A DNA stretch of 43,713 bases from an uncultured Pelagibacteraceae bacterium (GTDB lineage: Bacteria > Pseudomonadota > Alphaproteobacteria > Pelagibacterales > Pelagibacteraceae): positions 1-43,713 of the forward strand of contig CABYFN010000005.1 in NCBI GenBank assembly GCA_902518235.1, written 5' to 3'. Below the pieces are notes generated by a model that was not told the origin of the DNA, searched no databases, and saw only the letters and a program-made list of their open reading frames with translations. A program made the translations under genes and the position numbers. Positions 1-9,635 of this stretch are shown piece by piece. Positions within the stretch are counted from its first letter, which is position 1. Every line of letters starts with the position of its first letter.

Positions 1-4
1 TCAA

Positions 5-685
5 TCATTTAATGCCACCGAAATTTCTTTTTACTTTTGAAAAATTATTTATAATTTTACTGAAATCTTTTCTTGTGAAGTCGGGCCAAAGTTTATTTAC
101 AAAATAAATCTCAGTATAAGATAATTGCCATAATAAAAAATTACTTAGTCTATTTCTATTTCCAGTTCTTATTAAAATTTCAGGATCTGGAATATTTTTG
201 GTGTATAGGTTTTCAGATATATTTTTTTCATTAATGCGAATTGATGAATTATTTAATTTTTTTACAGTATTTATAATTTCTTCTTTAGAACCATAATTTA
301 AAGCTATTATGATCTGTATCTTATTGTTTAATCTTGTTAACTTTTCAGCATTTCTTAATTTTAATTTAAGTGATTTAGGAAACTTATCTAAATTACCTAT
401 TATTTTTAATTTAATTTTTTTTTTAATTAAGTTGTTTAATTCTTTTTGAATATATTTTTCTAGTATGCTAATTAAAAACTTAATTTCACTTTTTGGTCTT
501 TTCCAATTTTCAGTCGAAAAAGTAAATAATGTTAGGTATTTTATTTTTTTTGATACTGCTTCTTCGATGATATTTTCTACAACATCTATACCTTTAGAAT
601 GTCCATAATTTCTTGATTTTTTTTTTTTAATTCCCCATCTTCCATTGCCATCCATTATTATGGCTACGTGTTTGGGCAAAATCAT
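5..685 (-). CDS. uppS: Isoprenyl transferase (undecaprenyl diphosphate synthase family)
   Basis: HVAIIMDGNGRW N-terminal motif, TFSTENWKRP, RLSNFLLWQLSYTEIYF; located downstream of frr. Confidence 0.95.
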   Translation of the reverse strand: MILPKHVAIIMDGNGRWGIKKKKSRNYGHSKGIDVVENIIEEAVSKKIKYLTLFTFSTENWKRPKSEIKFLISILEKYIQKELNNLIKKKIKLKIIGNLDKFPKSLKLKLRNAEKLTRLNNKIQIIIALNYGSKEEIINTVKKLNNSSIRINEKNISENLYTKNIPDPEILIRTGNRNRLSNFLLWQLSYTEIYFVNKLWPDFTRKDFSKIINNFSKVKRNFGGIK

Positions 686-1233
686 ATTGTCATTATTTCA
701 TTTTCTTTTGCAGCAACTCTATCATCAATAACTTTTATTTGACTGTCCGTATAATCTTGAATAATTTTTTCTTTTTTTTTTACTTCATCTTCTGAAATCT
801 CTTTATCTTTTAGAAGTTTTTTTAACTCATCATTTGCTTCTCTTCTTATATTTCTTATAGATACTTTACATTTTTCACCCATAGATTTAATTATTTTCTT
901 TATTTCAGATCTTCTTTCTTCGCTAAGATCGGGGACCGGTAGTCTAATTAATTGTCCATCAATCTGAGGATTTAATCCTAACTCTGATTTTTTAATTGCA
1001 GAGTCTATAAGCGCTACATTATTTGTATCCCAAACCTGTATGTTTATGCTTCTAGGTTCTGGGGTTGTAATACTGCCTAATTGATTAATTGGCATTTTTT
1101 GTCCATAAACATCAACTTTTACAATATCTAACATGGCTGCATTCGCTCTTCCTGTTCTTAATGAGCTCAGTTCACTTTGAAACACTTCATATGTTTTGGA
1201 CATTTTATTATTGTATTTTGACTCCTCAAACAT
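682..1233 (-). CDS. frr: Ribosome recycling factor
   Basis: LSSLRTGRANAAMLDIVKVDVYGQKMPINQLGSI... and RRSEIKKIIKSMGEKCKVSIRNIRREAND typical of RRF. Confidence 0.97.
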   Translation of the reverse strand: MFEESKYNNKMSKTYEVFQSELSSLRTGRANAAMLDIVKVDVYGQKMPINQLGSITTPEPRSINIQVWDTNNVALIDSAIKKSELGLNPQIDGQLIRLPVPDLSEERRSEIKKIIKSMGEKCKVSIRNIRREANDELKKLLKDKEISEDEVKKKEKIIQDYTDSQIKVIDDRVAAKENEIMTI

Positions 1234-2084
1234 TACTCACCTATTTTTAGCCTAATAAAATTATTAATTTGCAAATTAGAAATATCTAAGCTTTTTAAAA
1301 CATCTTTAACCTTCATTTTTGGGTCCATTACCCAATCTTGAGACATTAAACTATTTTCATCTTTAAATTTATTAATTTTACCTATACTAATTTTCTTTGC
1401 TATATCCTCTGGTTTGCCTGAACTTTTCAATTCTTCTTCTATTAAATTAACCTCTTTATTTATTATTTCTTGATCAATCAGATCTGCATTTAATGCAATT
1501 GGATTTGATGCTGCTATATGCATTGATAATTGCTTTCCAAATAAGTCAATTTTATCAGATTTCTCACTAGTATTCAAAGATACTATTACTATTAATTTTG
1601 ATACATTATCTTTAATTACTGAATGTTGATAAGCAAAATTTCTTGAATTTTCATCAACTAAAGTTTTTACTCTCCCAATTGTTATTTTTTCTCCAATTTT
1701 TGCTATTAAGGCTACTAAATTTTCATCAACGGTTTTATTATTTTTCATGGTCGATTTTTTTAAATCTTCGATATTTGAAGAGTGATGATTATTTAATTCA
1801 CTTAATTCTTTAACAAATTCAATAAAATCATCATTTTTTGCAACAAAATCTGTTTCGCAATTCACTTCGATCAAAGACATTTTTTTTTCATCCCCAGAAG
1901 TAACTACAACTCCCTCTGTTGCGCTTCTTGACATTTTTTTTGAAGCTTTAGCTATACCTTTTACTCTCAAAATTTCAGCAGCTTTATCTAAATCACCATT
2001 TGACTCCTTTAATGCAGCATTACAATCTTTAAAACCTGCGCCTGTTGATTTTCTTAATTGTTTTACTTTTTCTATATCACTCAT
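1233..2084 (-). CDS. tsf: Translation elongation factor Ts
   Basis: [61 protein letters not shown]. Confidence 0.97.
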   Translation of the reverse strand: MSDIEKVKQLRKSTGAGFKDCNAALKESNGDLDKAAEILRVKGIAKASKKMSRSATEGVVVTSGDEKKMSLIEVNCETDFVAKNDDFIEFVKELSELNNHHSSNIEDLKKSTMKNNKTVDENLVALIAKIGEKITIGRVKTLVDENSRNFAYQHSVIKDNVSKLIVIVSLNTSEKSDKIDLFGKQLSMHIAASNPIALNADLIDQEIINKEVNLIEEELKSSGKPEDIAKKISIGKINKFKDENSLMSQDWVMDPKMKVKDVLKSLDISNLQINNFIRLKIGE

Positions 2085-2113
2085 TTCATTTCCTGTAATA
2101 AAATTAATTTTTT

Positions 2114-2902
2114 TTAATTAAGTTTTTTTTCTAACTTTTCTTCTTTAGATTTTTCTGGACTTGGAGTTTCAATTTTTAAAACCTCAGTTTCTTTTTCACT
2201 AGCTGTAATTTGTGGTGCTTCTTTTTTAGCATTTAGAATTGTTTCTTTTAAAAGTGAGCAATACAAATCAATAGATCTTCTAGCATCGTCATTTCCAGGA
2301 ATAGGAAAATCAATACCATCTGGATTTGAATTTGTATCTAAAATTGCTACTATTGGAATACCTAGTTTTACAGACTCTTTAATCGCAAGAGATTCATAAT
2401 TTGTGTCAATTATAAATACTAGATCAGGTATCTTTTTCATAGCAGAAATTCCACCAAGTGATCTTTGTAATTTATCTCTCTGACCACTCATTTTTAATAA
2501 TTCCTTTTTAGTAAAGCCTCTATTTTCAGATTTTAAATCTGATTCTATTTTAATAAGTTTTTTAATTGAGTTGGATATTGTTCCCCAATTTGTGAGCATA
2601 CCTCCTAGCCATCTATAATTAACAAAATATTGATCAGTTTCATTTGCAAGTTCTGCTATGGCCTCTGAGGCTTGTTTTTTAGTTGATATAAATAATATTT
2701 TTCCACCTGATGAGATTGTTGAATAGACTTTTTCTAAAGCTACTTTGGTTAGCTCAAGTGTTTGTGTTAAATCTATTATATGAACAGAATCTCTTTTTCC
2801 AAAAATAAACTTCTTCATTTTGGGATTCCATCTTAAAGTTTTATGGCCAAGATGAACGCCAGCTTCTAATAATTGCTCTATTGTAAGATTTGGTATTTTC
2901 AT
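2114..2902 (-). CDS. rpsB: 30S ribosomal protein S2; start placed at the internal ATG ([21 protein letters not shown]), not at the longer ORF start at 2926
   Basis: [30 protein letters not shown] and [10 protein letters not shown]. The 8-residue upstream extension overlaps a likely structured leader. Confidence 0.95.
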   Translation of the reverse strand: MKIPNLTIEQLLEAGVHLGHKTLRWNPKMKKFIFGKRDSVHIIDLTQTLELTKVALEKVYSTISSGGKILFISTKKQASEAIAELANETDQYFVNYRWLGGMLTNWGTISNSIKKLIKIESDLKSENRGFTKKELLKMSGQRDKLQRSLGGISAMKKIPDLVFIIDTNYESLAIKESVKLGIPIVAILDTNSNPDGIDFPIPGNDDARRSIDLYCSLLKETILNAKKEAPQITASEKETEVLKIETPSPEKSKEEKLEKKLN

Positions 2903-2910
2903 ATTTTTTC

Positions 2911-2949
2911 CCGGTTGTGCCACCACAATTACTGCCTAAAAAGGACCGG
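2911..2949 (-). promoter_or_regulatory. Probable structured 5' leader of rpsB (candidate S2 autoregulatory element)
   Basis: Minus strand CCGGTCCTTTTTAGGCAGTAATTGTGGTGGCACAACCGG: closing helix CCGG(2946-2949)/CCGG(2911-2914), hairpin TTGTG-GTGG-CACAA (2915-2928), hairpin CCT-TTTT-AGG (2935-2944). GC-rich island in an AT-rich leader directly before the rpsB start. Confidence 0.6.
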
Positions 2950-3026
2950 AGGTATAAAACCAGAAATTGTGTGCGTGTTAATTTATGTAACTATTTACAA
3001 AAAAAAGAGAAAAAAACAAGTTTTTT

Positions 3027-6000
3027 TTAGAGAACATCAATATTTTCTTCATTTCTCATTAAATTGAGGATTTTATGATCTATTTTTCTTTTTTCATTCA
3101 ATTGAAAAGACATCCTTTTTTTATCAACTTCAACATCTATGATCACTTTAGTTTTGCCCTCTTCTAAACTTAATTTATTAATTTTATTAATATCATCTAT
3201 ATTTTTAATTTTTATTTTTAGTTCATCTATTGGCTTATCAATAATTTCTTTCATAGAAATAATTTTTCTAATATTAATTTTCTTTTGTATTTTATTTTCA
3301 TCAACGTAGTTCTTGACTAGAGTAATCATAACAGAATTACCTTCAATGAGTATTTCTCTATTATTTTCAAAAACATCTGAAAATACAAACAATTCAAAGA
3401 CACCAGATAAATCAGAAAATTTAATTATTGCATAGGAAGTTCCTTTTTGTGTTTTCTTTTCTTGAACCTTTAGTATTGTGGATGAAATATTTGAACTTAA
3501 AATATTTTCATTTGAACTAAACTCTTGATAATCGATAATATTATACTGATTAAAAAGTGATTTATACTGATTAAGAGGGTGATCAGAAATAAAGAAGCCC
3601 AAGGTTTCAAATTCTTTTGATAATTTAACGTCTAAATTCCAATCTTCAATAATATCTAAATAAGTCTCATCATTATCTTCTTGAAATAGATCAATTTGGT
3701 TTGCTGAATTATTTTCAAAAATATTTTTTGATTTTAAAATAATATTAGGTATTGAGTTGTATAAAGAATGTCGATTCTTATTCAAATTATCAAAAGCTCC
3801 TGCTTTTACAAGACCCTCTAATTGTAATTTATTTATATCTTTTGGATTAACACGATTTATAAAATCTTTTAGATCTTTGAACATTCCATTTTTATTTCTC
3901 TCTTCTATAATTTTTGAAATTGCTTCAAATCCAACACTTTTAATTGCACCTAGCGCGTAAAGAAAATTTTTACCATCAGAGGAAAAGTCGGCATAGCATT
4001 TATTAATATCTGGACGAATTATATTTATGCCCAATCTTTTAAGTTCTTCATAAAATTCACTTAATTTTTTTTGGTTTGAGAGCTCCATCGACATAGAGGC
4101 TGCAAAAAACTCGTGTGGATAGTATGTTTTTAAAAATGCGGTTTGATATGCTATTATTGCATAAGCAGCTGCATGGCTTTTATTAAATCCATATTCAGCA
4201 AAAGGTTCAATCTTTAAAAAAATTCCAGCTGCAATATCTTTACTAATTCCATTATTATGAGCACCCTCAACAAATCTTTCTTTTTGTTTTTCAAGTTCTG
4301 CTCTTTTTTTTTTACCCATTGCCCTTCTCAATATATCTGCTTCACCTGCTGTAAATCCCGATAATACTTGAGCAATTTGCATAACTTGCTCTTGATAAAT
4401 AATCACACCATAAGTTGGTTTTAAAATTTCCTCCAGCTTAGGATGTAAATAGTCAGGCTCTCTCTTTCCATGTTTGCAATCATTATAAATTGGGATATTG
4501 CTCATAGGGCCAGGTCTATATAAAGCAACTAATGCAATAATATCTTCCAAATGATTAGGTTTCATGTTGATTAAAGCATCTTTCATTCCAGAACTCTCTA
4601 ATTGAAATAATCCAACCGTTTTACCACTAGACAAAAGATCAAATACTTTTTGATCTTCGTAATTAATAGTTTCAATTTTAAAATTTGGCTGTTTTTTTTC
4701 TACAAGTTTTTGAGTATTGTTAATTACTGTTAACGTTTTTAAACCCAAAAAGTCAAATTTAACTAATCCAGCATTTTCAGCTGAGTACATGTCAAATTGC
4801 GTAGAAGGTAGTAATAAATCTGCTGAAGAATCCTTGTACAGAGGCACAGTTTCTGTTAATTTTTTATCTGCTATAACAACACCAGCTGCATGAGTTGCAA
4901 CATTTCTATTTAATCCCTCAAGTTTTAAAGATAACTCGATTAGACGCCTAACTCTTTTATCCTCATTAATTAATTTTTGTAATCTTGGCTCTACGTTGAT
5001 ACTTTCTTGTAAAGTTAATGGTCTAGATGGATCAAATGGTATCATTTTACAGATACTATCTATAAAACCATATGGTAGTCCTAACACACGTCCAACATCC
5101 CTTATTACCATTCTAGCTTTAAGTTTTCCAAATGTAATAATGTGTGCGACACTATCTTTATATTTAGTTGTTAAATATTTGAATACTTGGTCTCTTTTTT
5201 CCTCACAAAAATCAATATCAAAGTCAGGCATAGAAATCCTGTCAGGGTTTAAAAATCTCTCAAAAATTAAATTAAATTTTATTGGATCAACATCTGTTAT
5301 AGATAAACACCAAGCAACTAATGAGCCTGCGCCTGATCCTCTTCCAGGACCAACTGGTATATTATTATCTTTTGCCCACTTTATATAGTCTGAAACAATT
5401 AAGAAATATCCTGAATAATTCATTTCAGTTATAATTTTTATTTCATGATTTAATCTATCTTTATAAGTTTCTTTAATTTTAATATTATTTGATATTTTTG
5501 TTATTAGCTCTGGATCTGTTTTAAATTTTTCCTCAAGGCCATTAAAGGAGTTATTTTTTAAGTTATCATCAATATTTACTATATCTTTGCTAATGTTAGG
5601 TAGTATAGGTTTAGAAGGAATGGGTCTAAAATCACATCTATAAGGTAAATTATAATTATTTTCTAATGCTTCAGGTAGATCTTTAAAAATCTCAGACATT
5701 TCAGATGAGGATTTTAAGTAATGATTATTAGTTAGTTTCAATCTTTTTTGATCATTAATATAAGTTTTTTGACCAATACACATTAAAGCATCGTGCGCTT
5801 CATGCATTTCCTTATCCAAATAGTAAACCTCGTTGGTTGCTATTATTGGTATTTCATATTTTTTTGATAGCTTTAGGTTAAAAATTTCAAATTCCTTCTC
5901 ATTTTTATCTCCATGTCTTTGAATTTCTAAATAAAAATTTTCTTTGAAATTTTTATTTAACATCATTATGAGCTCATCTAATTCGTCAAATAACCCTTTT

Positions 6001-6452
6001 TTAAAAATATTACCAATTAAATTATTAACTGCTCCAGAAAGAACAATTAGTCCCTCATTATATTTCATTAAATCTTCTATCGAACAATGTGGTTCATCTG
6101 TATCATCAATTTCTAAATAAGCTTTTGATGAAAGCTCAATTATATTTTTATAACCAACATAACTTTTAGCAATAAGTGGAATAAGTCCATAATTATTTTT
6201 AAATCTAAATTGAACTTGTGATCCAATTATTGGTTGTGTCCCAACAGATGAAATATTTTCAGAAAATTCTAACGCACCTGATAAATTATAAGTATCACTT
6301 AAACCTACTGACTGTATTTTATTTTTCTTACAATACTCTTTAAGATTTTCAATTTTTAATGCACCCTCACATATTGAATATTGAGAATGAATTTTAATTT
6401 GGTTAAAAGATTTTTTATTAGATTGTAGCATTGATAATTTGTATATTACCAT
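3027..6452 (-). CDS. dnaE: DNA polymerase III alpha subunit (start may be at about 6431, MLQSNKKSFNQIKIHSQYSICEGA)
   Basis: PHP domain start, GPGRGSGAGSLVAWCLSITDVDPIKFNLIFERFLNPDRISMPDFDIDFCEEKRD, EYGFNKSHAAAYAIIAYQTAFLK; 1141 aa. Confidence 0.97.
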   Translation of the reverse strand: MVIYKLSMLQSNKKSFNQIKIHSQYSICEGALKIENLKEYCKKNKIQSVGLSDTYNLSGALEFSENISSVGTQPIIGSQVQFRFKNNYGLIPLIAKSYVGYKNIIELSSKAYLEIDDTDEPHCSIEDLMKYNEGLIVLSGAVNNLIGNIFKKGLFDELDELIMMLNKNFKENFYLEIQRHGDKNEKEFEIFNLKLSKKYEIPIIATNEVYYLDKEMHEAHDALMCIGQKTYINDQKRLKLTNNHYLKSSSEMSEIFKDLPEALENNYNLPYRCDFRPIPSKPILPNISKDIVNIDDNLKNNSFNGLEEKFKTDPELITKISNNIKIKETYKDRLNHEIKIITEMNYSGYFLIVSDYIKWAKDNNIPVGPGRGSGAGSLVAWCLSITDVDPIKFNLIFERFLNPDRISMPDFDIDFCEEKRDQVFKYLTTKYKDSVAHIITFGKLKARMVIRDVGRVLGLPYGFIDSICKMIPFDPSRPLTLQESINVEPRLQKLINEDKRVRRLIELSLKLEGLNRNVATHAAGVVIADKKLTETVPLYKDSSADLLLPSTQFDMYSAENAGLVKFDFLGLKTLTVINNTQKLVEKKQPNFKIETINYEDQKVFDLLSSGKTVGLFQLESSGMKDALINMKPNHLEDIIALVALYRPGPMSNIPIYNDCKHGKREPDYLHPKLEEILKPTYGVIIYQEQVMQIAQVLSGFTAGEADILRRAMGKKKRAELEKQKERFVEGAHNNGISKDIAAGIFLKIEPFAEYGFNKSHAAAYAIIAYQTAFLKTYYPHEFFAASMSMELSNQKKLSEFYEELKRLGINIIRPDINKCYADFSSDGKNFLYALGAIKSVGFEAISKIIEERNKNGMFKDLKDFINRVNPKDINKLQLEGLVKAGAFDNLNKNRHSLYNSIPNIILKSKNIFENNSANQIDLFQEDNDETYLDIIEDWNLDVKLSKEFETLGFFISDHPLNQYKSLFNQYNIIDYQEFSSNENILSSNISSTILKVQEKKTQKGTSYAIIKFSDLSGVFELFVFSDVFENNREILIEGNSVMITLVKNYVDENKIQKKINIRKIISMKEIIDKPIDELKIKIKNIDDINKINKLSLEEGKTKVIIDVEVDKKRMSFQLNEKRKIDHKILNLMRNEENIDVL

Positions 6453-7119
6453 TATTCATCATAATTTTACAATCTGCCATATTCGCAAAATATCTATTAT
6501 GAGTTGCAAAAATTATGATTCTATTTTTTTTTTTTAAATTAAATAGGATTTTAAAAATAAGTTTTGCGTTATCAGAATCTAGACTACCTGTCGGTTCATC
6601 GGCTAATATAATATCAGGATTATTAATTAATGCCCTTGCTATAGCAATACGTTGATTTTCACCTCCGGACAATTCGTTTGGAAAATGTTTAATTCTATGT
6701 GACATACCTACTGTTTTTATTAATTTTTTCGCAAGTTCAATAGATTTTTGTTTTTCTTTAGAAATTAATAAATTAGGTAAGTAGACATTTTCTAAAGCCG
6801 TAAAATCCGATAATAAGTTTTTGTCTTGATAAATAATTCCAATTTTTTTTGCTCTAATTAAATCATTTTCAGCTCTATTATTTGACTTTATTTTGTTGCT
6901 GCTTATTTCTATTGAACCCATGGTGGGGCTATCGATCAATGATAATAAATTGAGTAAAGTTGATTTTCCTGATCCGGATGGTCCCATTATAGAGTAAGTT
7001 TTACCAGGTTCAAAGCTAAATGAAATATCATTTAAAACTTTTATAGATTTATTTTTCTCATATTTTTTTGTTAGATTTTTTATCTTAATATTATTCATAT
7101 TTGAGAGTTTTAACTGCAT
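6418..7119 (-). CDS. lolD: ABC transporter ATP-binding protein, lipoprotein-releasing LolD family
   Basis: Walker A GPSGSGKST, signature LSGGENQRIAIARAL, Walker B IILADEPTGSLD; adjacent to the LolC/E permease. Confidence 0.88.
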   Translation of the reverse strand: MQLKLSNMNNIKIKNLTKKYEKNKSIKVLNDISFSFEPGKTYSIMGPSGSGKSTLLNLLSLIDSPTMGSIEISSNKIKSNNRAENDLIRAKKIGIIYQDKNLLSDFTALENVYLPNLLISKEKQKSIELAKKLIKTVGMSHRIKHFPNELSGGENQRIAIARALINNPDIILADEPTGSLDSDNAKLIFKILFNLKKKNRIIIFATHNRYFANMADCKIMMNNGNIQIINATI

Positions 7120-8302
7120 CTAAAGATGATGCTTTAGAGGCTGGGTATATTGATACTAAAATTGTTGCAAATATTGAACAAAGAGAAATTGTTATTATTG
7201 AATTTATATTTATTTCAGATGGCATTGAATTTAAAATATAAATATCTTCTGGGAAAAGAGAAATACCAAATATATTTGAGATAAATTGTCTTATACTCTC
7301 CACATAAATAGAAAAAAGGGTTCCAACAACTACCCCAAATAGTGTCGCTGATGTTCCTATAAAAAAACCGACCAAAAAGAAGATTTTTTTTATTGATTTA
7401 TTAGATACCCCAATTGATTTTAGAATACCTATATCTCTTGTTTTGTTTTTAACTAAAATTGTAAGTCCAGATATTATATTAAATGCGGCAACAATGATTA
7501 TCAAAGAAAGAATTATAAACATTACATTTCTTTCTACTTTCAAGGCTGAAAATAATGATTTATTCATGTCTGACCAACTGTAAACTGATGCGTCCGGGAA
7601 TAGAGCTGTTAAATTTTTTTTATGAATTTCTATATTTTTGGGATCATTAAAATAAAATTCTATGAACCTATCTTCTTCGTTTTTATTAAAAAAACTCTCA
7701 AGTGTTTCTAAATTAATATATGCAATATTTTCATTATAGTCTGACAAACCACTATCGAAAATTGATACTATTTTAAAATTTTCTTGTTTAGGTAATGTGC
7801 CTACTAAAGTTTGAATTCCGGCAGGAGACATAACTGTGATGGTATCCCCTATATCAATATTTAAATTAAAGCTCAATTCTTTACCTACTGAAATGGTATT
7901 ATCTATTAAATTTTTTGACCCAAAAAATTTCTCATTCCTTGCTATTTGAAGTTTTTTAAAATCATTTTCTAAGTATCCTTTTAAGAAAATACCTTTTGTG
8001 TTATCTTTATTAAGAATTACTGCTTCGCCATCATTTGAAAATATATTTTTTAGCAAATCTGTATCTTCAGTATATGTCAATGGTTTGTAACCTGGCTGAA
8101 CAACCGCATGAGCATTAAAACCCACAATTTTTGTTATTAATTCAGTTCTAAAACCATTCATTACTGACATAACAATGATTAGAACCGCTACTCCCAATGA
8201 AATACCTATAAAAGAAAAAATTGAAATGACATTTAAAAAACCATCATTTTTTCTGGTCCTTAAAAATCTAAATGTAACTTCTCTTTCTAACTGTGAAATC
8301 AA
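7091..8302 (-). CDS. lolC: Lipoprotein-releasing ABC transporter permease, LolC/LolE family
   Basis: N-terminal RFLRTRKNDGFLNVISIFSFIGISLGVAVLIIVMSVMNGFR and C-terminal FtsX-like TM block; adjacent to lolD. Confidence 0.9.
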   Translation of the reverse strand: MISQLEREVTFRFLRTRKNDGFLNVISIFSFIGISLGVAVLIIVMSVMNGFRTELITKIVGFNAHAVVQPGYKPLTYTEDTDLLKNIFSNDGEAVILNKDNTKGIFLKGYLENDFKKLQIARNEKFFGSKNLIDNTISVGKELSFNLNIDIGDTITVMSPAGIQTLVGTLPKQENFKIVSIFDSGLSDYNENIAYINLETLESFFNKNEEDRFIEFYFNDPKNIEIHKKNLTALFPDASVYSWSDMNKSLFSALKVERNVMFIILSLIIIVAAFNIISGLTILVKNKTRDIGILKSIGVSNKSIKKIFFLVGFFIGTSATLFGVVVGTLFSIYVESIRQFISNIFGISLFPEDIYILNSMPSEININSIITISLCSIFATILVSIYPASKASSLDAVKTLKYE

Positions 8303-9627
8303 TTTGATTTAGCTTTTAAAATTTGTGATGCAACTTCTTCGATATTTAATTTTTGAGTTTCTCCATTAATTTCTTTAAACTCAAATAAATCTCCATCAGT
8401 TTTATTTCCTAAAATCAGCTGATACGGGATACCAATTAAATTAAATTTCTTAATTTTTGCTGAAATGTTTTCTTCGGTATCATCTATGATAGCTTCAATA
8501 TTTTTAGACTTTAAATATTCAAGTATTTTATTCGACTTTTCTAAATTTGATGTATCATTTTTTTTTATCATTGGGATTATTGCACAATGATAAGGAGCTA
8601 CTGATAATGGCCATTTCATTATTTCATCTTTATCGTTGTATTTAGCCTCAATTATGGCGCCTACCAATCTTGATACACCTATTCCATAAGATCCCATTTT
8701 AACAAATTCTTTTTTACCATTAAAATCTACTGCTGCATTCATTGGTTTTGAGTATTTATCTCCAAAATAGAATATATGACCTACCTCAATTCCTTTTGTA
8801 TTTACTCTAAATTCTTCTGGAACTACTTTTTCAAATTCACTCTGGTCAAATTTCTCATCTGTAACAGAATAAAATTTTTCATATTGCTGTCGTAAATCGG
8901 TGAGCGAATTTTTTTCTAACATAGTAGCTGAGCTGTTCACATCAAATATCCTTTTATCAGTATATATTTTACTTTCCCCAGTATCGGCAAGAATTATAAA
9001 TTCATGGGAAAGATTTCCACCAATGGGTCCTGTATCTGCTGCCATTGGTATTGCTGATAAATTTAATCTTTTAAAAGTCCTTAAGTATGAGAGAAAAAAT
9101 TTATTATATGAAAAAAGAGCTTCATCGTCATTTAAATCAAAACTGTAAGCGTCTTTCATATAAAATTCCCTGCATCTCATAATTCCAAACCTTGGTCTTA
9201 ATTCATCTCTAAATTTCCATTGAATATGATATAATAGCTGTGGAAGCGATTTATAAGATTTAATACTTGATCTAAAAATTTCTGTTACAAGCTCTTCATT
9301 GGTAGGTCCATATAACATTTCTCTATTTTGACGATCTTTAATACGCAACATCTCTTCTCCATAATCATCATATCTTCCACTTTCTTTCCAAATTTCTGAT
9401 GATTGAATTGTTGGCATTAGAATTTCCTGAACGCCAATTCTATCCTGCTCCTCTCTAACAATTTGCTCTATTTTTTTCATAACTTTGAAACCGAGTGGTA
9501 ACCATGAATAGATTCCAGCTGATGATTGTTTTATCATTCCAACTCTTAACATAAGCTGATGAGATTTAATTTTGGCCTCTGTAGGATTATTTTTAAGAAT
9601 TGGTACAAATGATTTTGAAAAATACAT
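8299..9627 (-). CDS. proS: Prolyl-tRNA synthetase (short form, 442 aa)
   Basis: MLRVGMIKQSSAGIYSWLPLGFKVMKKIEQIVREEQDRIG, class II motifs, GSYGIGVSRLVGAIIE. Confidence 0.96.
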   Translation of the reverse strand: MYFSKSFVPILKNNPTEAKIKSHQLMLRVGMIKQSSAGIYSWLPLGFKVMKKIEQIVREEQDRIGVQEILMPTIQSSEIWKESGRYDDYGEEMLRIKDRQNREMLYGPTNEELVTEIFRSSIKSYKSLPQLLYHIQWKFRDELRPRFGIMRCREFYMKDAYSFDLNDDEALFSYNKFFLSYLRTFKRLNLSAIPMAADTGPIGGNLSHEFIILADTGESKIYTDKRIFDVNSSATMLEKNSLTDLRQQYEKFYSVTDEKFDQSEFEKVVPEEFRVNTKGIEVGHIFYFGDKYSKPMNAAVDFNGKKEFVKMGSYGIGVSRLVGAIIEAKYNDKDEIMKWPLSVAPYHCAIIPMIKKNDTSNLEKSNKILEYLKSKNIEAIIDDTEENISAKIKKFNLIGIPYQLILGNKTDGDLFEFKEINGETQKLNIEEVASQILKAKSN

Positions 9628-9635
9628 TTTATTAT

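Noticed and set aside
3000-3030. A/T-tract hairpin at the dnaE 3' end
   Set aside because: Stem is only A-T pairs next to the stop codon; too weak to call as a terminator.
2873-3067. 64-aa plus-strand ORF over the rpsB leader
   Set aside because: Antisense to the rpsB 5' end and leader; composition not protein-like.
4996-5388. 130-aa plus-strand ORF inside dnaE
   Set aside because: Antisense shadow of a conserved dnaE region; no independent evidence.
8299-9627. Short ProRS (442 aa) as an unusual truncation
   Set aside because: A short ProRS without the large editing insertion is common in alphaproteobacteria, so not novel here.
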